Assembly (NCBI RefSeq): GCF_000253295.1
Contig: NC_015717.1
Span: forward strand, 124,001 to 188,000
Reading direction: 5' to 3'
Source: Hyphomicrobium sp. MC1
GTDB taxonomy: Bacteria; Pseudomonadota; Alphaproteobacteria; Rhizobiales; Hyphomicrobiaceae
DNA: 64,000 nt
Position 1 is the stretch's first letter. Every line of letters begins with the position of its first letter. Below the pieces are notes generated by a model. It made no database searches. It worked only from the letters and a program-made list of their open reading frames with translations, and had not been told where the DNA came from. Below are positions 60,364-64,000 of this stretch, one piece after another. Made by a program: the position numbers and the translations under genes.

Positions 60364-60765
60364 TCACCACGTCAGGTAGGATATTGCGGCGAGCATGCGC
60401 CGACGCTCCGTTTCGTTACCGCGCACTTTAATGCGTCCGGCGATCAGCTCGATCGCGGCGGTCGATTCGTCGTAGTAGATGCGCTGCATAGTCTCGGAGA
60501 GCATGATGGTGAGGATCCGGGGATTTTCCGCTAGGCCCGGTGTAACGCTCAGAACGCGGCCTTCGTCAATCATCACCGTGAAATCCTTTTGTAGATCCGG
60601 CATGCGGACGATCATGGGCCAGTCCCGCCAAGACTTGACCGAAATGACGGTGTCCTTGTTCGGGTTCCATTTCCGCATGTAGTACTGGTCCATCACCTCG
60701 CGCATGTAGTCCGCCGTCACATCGGTCGGCTTCGGCAGGTATTCGTAGGCGGCGGATGCTTCCAT
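60364..60765 (-). CDS. SCP2-like (sterol carrier) domain protein
   Basis: A 133-residue protein with the pattern of SCP2 domains: a phosphate- or ligand-tunnel region PMIVRMPDLQKDFTVMIDEG, then ILTIMLSETMQRIYYDESTA and the final IAGRIKVRGNETERRRMLAA. It is fairly divergent. SCP2 proteins bind hydrophobic ligands; fused or adjacent forms occur in hydroxylase clusters. Start ATG 60765 (MEASAAYEYL) is preferred over 60810. It lies between the permease and the large subunit, so it may present the substrate. Confidence 0.6.
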   Translation of the reverse strand: MEASAAYEYLPKPTDVTADYMREVMDQYYMRKWNPNKDTVISVKSWRDWPMIVRMPDLQKDFTVMIDEGRVLSVTPGLAENPRILTIMLSETMQRIYYDESTAAIELIAGRIKVRGNETERRRMLAAISYLTW

Positions 60766-60824
60766 GGGCGTATCCTCGAGTTGGATCAGAAGGACGGGTG
60801 GCAGGGCCACCCGTCGGATATTCG

Positions 60825-62231
60825 TTAGAGACGTGCGGCACTTGTCCGTTGTCTAAGGACCTGATCGCGATAGAAGCCGCCGCGTTTCGTCCTCGGGACG
60901 ATGAAGTGATCGTAAGCCATGAAGGCGAGCACCGTTCCGTACCAAGCCAAGCCTGCCTTCCAGTTCGTCATAAAGATCGCGAAGGCGATGATTCCCGAAA
61001 GCACGAGAAGGAAGATTGCAACTGGCATGCCGAACGGCACTTTCAGCGGACGATCCATATTTTTGCGCTGGCGCATGCAGATGAAGAACAGCGCGATGAT
61101 GAAATAGAGGCTCGCTGACCAATTCGAGAGCATCTCGATGATGAAAAGCGTGTCAGTGATATAGGCGCCGACGAGTGCAAGAACCGCGAGGATAAGGATC
61201 GCAACCCACGGCACTGCCTTGGAGGAGTATTGTCCGACCGGACGGGGCAGGGCGCCCTGCTGCGAATAGAGCGCCAGCACCTTGCCTTCTGCCATGAAGT
61301 AGACGCTCAGGGTCGTATATGTCGCGATGAGCATACTGGCGAGGGCGAGATAGAAGACCGGTCCGTCGCCGAGCTTTTCATGGATGAGGCCGACGGTTGG
61401 AACCGGCATTGCAACTAGTGCCGCCACCGGTGCGGCTGCCAGAATGCCGAGTGCTAAAGGAATTTGGCGAACCCAAAGCTGCCAGGCTGCAGACAGAAGC
61501 CCCACGTCACGCGAGACGGTGAAGTCGCTCCATTCATCGACGAGCACCTGCTGCACTTCGAGAACAGCAGCCATGATGCCGATCCAGAAGCCGGCAACCG
61601 TGAAGGGCGTCAGCCAGTCGACCGTTGTGCCTGCGGGAAGGCCCCAGTTGGCGGCGAAATCGACTTTATTCGCGAGCAGGTACCAGACGCAGACTGCAGC
61701 GATGCCGTCACCGATCAAGGTGAGAACGACGAGAAGCGACTGGACTTTACCGGTTACCTGATTGCCCAAGAGGTTCAGGCCAACGACGGGTCCGATGACG
61801 ACAAATGGCCAGATCCACGTCGCAACGGTTGGAAAAAGACCTTGGAATAGGCCCGAGGCCACTTGCAGCTCAAGCCACATGAAGACGCCGTAAACAGGGG
61901 CGTATCCGACGAAGTAGGTCGTTCCGAGAGAGAAGAGACCGGCTTCGCGTCCATACGATTGGATCGAACCCGGTTCTGGAACAGCCGTGATCATCTCACG
62001 GTAGAGCCACCAGGCGCAGTGGATCACCACGACGCCAATTGCAAAGCCGATAATACTCCATTTCAGTCCGTAGAGGCTTGCGATGTAAACGATCCATGCA
62101 AAGCCTGCAGTGAAAAGCATCTCGCCCGTACCGATGGCCGAGACGTCGAACCAGTTTAGAGCTTTCTCATTCACAAGTTTTATGTCGTCGCTGGATTCAT
62201 CGAATTCCGAGCGGGTCGTGTCAGCGGCCAT
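60825..62231 (-). CDS. APC superfamily permease
   Basis: A 468-residue permease with about 12 spans. N-terminal ALNWFDVSAIGTGEMLFTAG, helix 2-3 region YREMITAVPEPGSIQSYGRE, mid segment PFTVAGFWIGIMAAVLEVQQ. It is not closely similar to the permease at 13525. First gene of the catabolic cluster on this strand, sharing a 234-bp divergent region with the FAD monooxygenase. It likely imports the starting compound; together with the ribose-type ABC system the cluster has two uptake routes. Confidence 0.82.
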   Translation of the reverse strand: MAADTTRSEFDESSDDIKLVNEKALNWFDVSAIGTGEMLFTAGFAWIVYIASLYGLKWSIIGFAIGVVVIHCAWWLYREMITAVPEPGSIQSYGREAGLFSLGTTYFVGYAPVYGVFMWLELQVASGLFQGLFPTVATWIWPFVVIGPVVGLNLLGNQVTGKVQSLLVVLTLIGDGIAAVCVWYLLANKVDFAANWGLPAGTTVDWLTPFTVAGFWIGIMAAVLEVQQVLVDEWSDFTVSRDVGLLSAAWQLWVRQIPLALGILAAAPVAALVAMPVPTVGLIHEKLGDGPVFYLALASMLIATYTTLSVYFMAEGKVLALYSQQGALPRPVGQYSSKAVPWVAILILAVLALVGAYITDTLFIIEMLSNWSASLYFIIALFFICMRQRKNMDRPLKVPFGMPVAIFLLVLSGIIAFAIFMTNWKAGLAWYGTVLAFMAYDHFIVPRTKRGGFYRDQVLRQRTSAARL

Positions 62232-62465
62232 CGTGACCTCCTGGCAAATGGAAATTCGCGTCGTGTGTCGCGGTGTCTTTCACGCTTGCGGTCACATTAC
62301 GAGGCATTCGCGGACTGCTGGCCGAGTTTCCGGATAGCGGAATTCGCCGTGTGCGGCGGTTGCTCGCCGCGGTATGCCACAGCGAAATGAGGATGCGGTG
62401 GCGTCACTATTGGCGAGCAAGCGATGGGCGTTTGCGAAGGGCCGCATCCAAGGAGATGGCCGCAA

Positions 62466-63581
62466 ATGGCAAAGACAGTTGAAATCGCCGGCGCCGGGTT
62501 AGCTGGTCTATGCGCCGCCGCCCGGTTCTCTCAGCTCGGATGGAAGGTGACACTTCACGAGCGCGCCAAAGACCTTCGCATGTTCGGTGCCGGGATCTGG
62601 TTATGGGAAAGCGGCCTCAAAACGCTCTCGATTCTGGGCGCATATGATCAAGCCGTGGCAAGGGCGCGCCGCATCTACGAATGGCGCATCGTCGATTCGC
62701 GAGGCCGTACGCTGATGTCCCGCCCGATGCCGGATCATGACCGTATGTTGCTTCCTCCGCGCGCCGATCTCTATCAAGCTCTCATTGATCGTTGCGTGGC
62801 TAATGGTGTTGAAATCATAACTTCTTCGATCGTCACGGAAGTTCGTCCGGAAGGTGCTCTGGTGACGGAAGCCGGCGAGCGGCAGGCCGATCTCGTCTTA
62901 ATCGCAAACGGCGCGTATTCCGTGCTCAGAGAGCAAATTCTCGGCACTGCATGGATGGATTTTGGTGTCGAAGCCGGAATACGTATGATGATTGGCAACC
63001 GTCCGGATGATCCGACGGATGTCATCACCGAATATTGGAACGGCCCGTGGCGGCTTCTCTATAACCCTTGCACCGAGGGCGAGAACTATATCTTCCTGAG
63101 CGCACCCGTGGACGATGAGCGCGCCCGCGTTCTGCCGGTCGATCGTGCGCTTTGGGCCGAGAAATTTCCCGCCGCGGCCGGCCTCGTTGAGCGTTTTTCA
63201 GAAGCCAGCCGCTGGGATCGCCTCGTCAATGTGCGTTGCCGGCGGTGGTCGCAAGGAAAGGTCGCGATTATCGGCGACGCCGCTCATGCTATGCCTCCCA
63301 ATCTCGGACAGGCTGCGAATACGGCCTTCACGAACGTCATGGCATTGGCGCTCGCGGCCGATAAGGCGAACGATATGCCGTCAGCGCTTGTCGCCTGGGA
63401 GCGACATCAGCGCGCACTAACCAATCATGTTCAATGGTGGTCCTATCTCTACGGTTATGTGCTTAACCGATGGCCGAGGAGCTTCGAATCTTTGCGATCG
63501 GACGTTCTGAGCGCGATGTCGAAAACGGAATGGTTTGACGAAGCCTTGAACCGCGGTGCGCGCCACATGCCGTTGGCTTGA
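62466..63581 (+). CDS. FAD-dependent aromatic monooxygenase
   Basis: A 371-residue class A flavoprotein hydroxylase. The dinucleotide motif is VEIAGAGLAGLCAAARFSQL, the middle carries LMSRPMPDHDRMLLPPRADL and the second FAD motif GDAAHAMPPNLGQAANTAFT is near residue 270. Relatives include salicylate and 6-hydroxynicotinate 3-monooxygenases, which hydroxylate a ring with NAD(P)H and O2. I start at ATG 62466. It is divergent from the 12-gene cluster and is probably its next enzymatic step, making the diol for LigB-type cleavage. It ends in a strong terminator. Confidence 0.88.
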   Translation: MAKTVEIAGAGLAGLCAAARFSQLGWKVTLHERAKDLRMFGAGIWLWESGLKTLSILGAYDQAVARARRIYEWRIVDSRGRTLMSRPMPDHDRMLLPPRADLYQALIDRCVANGVEIITSSIVTEVRPEGALVTEAGERQADLVLIANGAYSVLREQILGTAWMDFGVEAGIRMMIGNRPDDPTDVITEYWNGPWRLLYNPCTEGENYIFLSAPVDDERARVLPVDRALWAEKFPAAAGLVERFSEASRWDRLVNVRCRRWSQGKVAIIGDAAHAMPPNLGQAANTAFTNVMALALAADKANDMPSALVAWERHQRALTNHVQWWSYLYGYVLNRWPRSFESLRSDVLSAMSKTEWFDEALNRGARHMPLA

Positions 63582-63613
63582 GGCGCGTCGCCAGCACGTG
63601 AAGAGAAGAAAAA

Positions 63614-64000
63614 TCAGGAAGCGCGCCGGTAACAACCGGCGCGTTTTACTGTATTGCGGATCTTTCCGATGCCGGAGATTTCGCATTCCACGACATCGCC
63701 ATCGCGCAGGAAGCGTGGCGGCGTGAAGCCGATGCCGACGCCCTCGGGCGTGCCCGTCGCGATAATGTCACCTGGCGAAAGTGTCATGACTTTCGAGATC
63801 GTTTCAATCAACACCGGAATATCGAAGATCAGATCCCGCGTACTCGCGTTCTGGCGAACCTCACCATTCACACGGCAAATGACGCGCATGTCGCGATAAT
63901 CAACTTCATCGGCGGTGATGATCCAGGGTCCCATTGGACAGAACCCGTCGGGGCTTTTTCCGAGAAACCATTGCTTGTGGCGCTGTTGAAGATCGCGGGC
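63614..64000 (-). CDS. Fumarylacetoacetate hydrolase family protein (partial, cut by window edge)
   Basis: The C-terminal 128 residues of an FAH-family hydrolase or isomerase, continuing past the right edge. The frame contains LGKSPDGFCPMGPWIITADE, VNGEVRQNASTRDLIFDIPV and TLSPGDIIATGTPEGVGIGF, the canonical C-terminal core. Family members hydrolyse or isomerise acyl-pyruvates, such as fumarylpyruvate or 2-hydroxymuconate derivatives, late in ring-cleavage pathways. The last codons lie within the terminator of the convergent monooxygenase gene. Confidence 0.88.
   Translation of the reverse strand, partial: ARDLQQRHKQWFLGKSPDGFCPMGPWIITADEVDYRDMRVICRVNGEVRQNASTRDLIFDIPVLIETISKVMTLSPGDIIATGTPEGVGIGFTPPRFLRDGDVVECEISGIGKIRNTVKRAGCYRRAS
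63622..63647 (+). terminator. Rho-independent terminator after the FAD monooxygenase
   Basis: CGCGCCGGT (63622-63630) pairs perfectly with ACCGGCGCG (63635-63643) around AACA, followed by TTTT. It lies inside the 3' coding end of the convergent FAH-family gene, which stops at 63614. Confidence 0.85.

Overview
The window looks like a chromosomal segment of an alphaproteobacterium, probably Rhizobiales and possibly close to Hyphomicrobium. This rests on gene families, operon style (many 4-nt ATGA/GTGA overlaps, GTG and TTG starts) and a GC content that appears moderately high; no rRNA, tRNA or ribosomal protein gene is present to fix the taxon. The theme of the first two thirds is acquisition of sulfur from organic compounds and its conversion to cysteine and sulfane sulfur. 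The last quarter is a catabolic cluster built around a molybdenum hydroxylase.

Layout. 1-0.9 kb: no confident gene. 0.9-8.6 kb: a DUF417 (RclC-like) membrane protein, an exported MBL-fold hydrolase, a LysR regulator divergent from a quinone-reductase-like dehydrogenase, an exported cupin, a GlcG/HbpS-type protein, two exported MRJP/SMP-30-like beta-propellers and a short AraC-type regulator. A 21-bp near-perfect direct repeat (525-545 and 8740-8760) brackets this block. 9.2-10.2 kb: a LuxR-type regulator. 10.4-19.0 kb: a one-strand organosulfur operon (FMN reductase, SfnG, SfnB, APC permease, GcvT-like methyltransferase, SsuD, FAD/NAD(P)-binding protein). 19.2-22.0 kb: a DUF3489-DUF2924-serine recombinase module, probably mobile.

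22.3-28.7 kb is the centrepiece: a family 2A encapsulin shell gene overlapping a cysteine desulfurase with a ~330-residue low-complexity N-terminal cargo extension, preceded by serine O-acetyltransferase and a sulfate-binding protein, with a divergent CysB-type regulator. The encoded logic is sulfate or sulfonate import, O-acetylserine production, cysteine, then desulfuration inside a protein nanocompartment. 28.7-34.2 kb: ssuD-ssuC-ssuB plus a second 467-residue FAD/NAD(P)-binding protein, divergent from ssuA.

34.2-43.3 kb: a nitroreductase-like protein with a His-rich tail, an outer-membrane MetA-like protein, a second HbpS-like gene coupled to a DapA-like aldolase, then a tightly overlapping MFS-LLM-LLM-enoyl-CoA hydratase operon with a Cys-rich Rrf2 regulator. 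43.3-44.8 kb is a decayed stretch (frameshifted SnoaL-like gene, dehydrogenase remnant). 44.8-48.4 kb: SDR, AraC regulator, aldo/keto reductase and a small secreted peptide.

48.4-62.2 kb is a 12-gene one-strand cluster: APC permease, SCP2-like protein, CoxL/CoxM/CoxS-type hydroxylase, CoxD and CoxE maturation factors, LigB-type extradiol dioxygenase, XdhC, and a ribose-type ABC transporter. It diverges from an FAD monooxygenase that faces a fumarylacetoacetate-hydrolase-family gene cut by the window end. I infer uptake, hydroxylation, ring cleavage and hydrolysis of an aromatic or N-heteroaromatic compound; the substrate is not evident.
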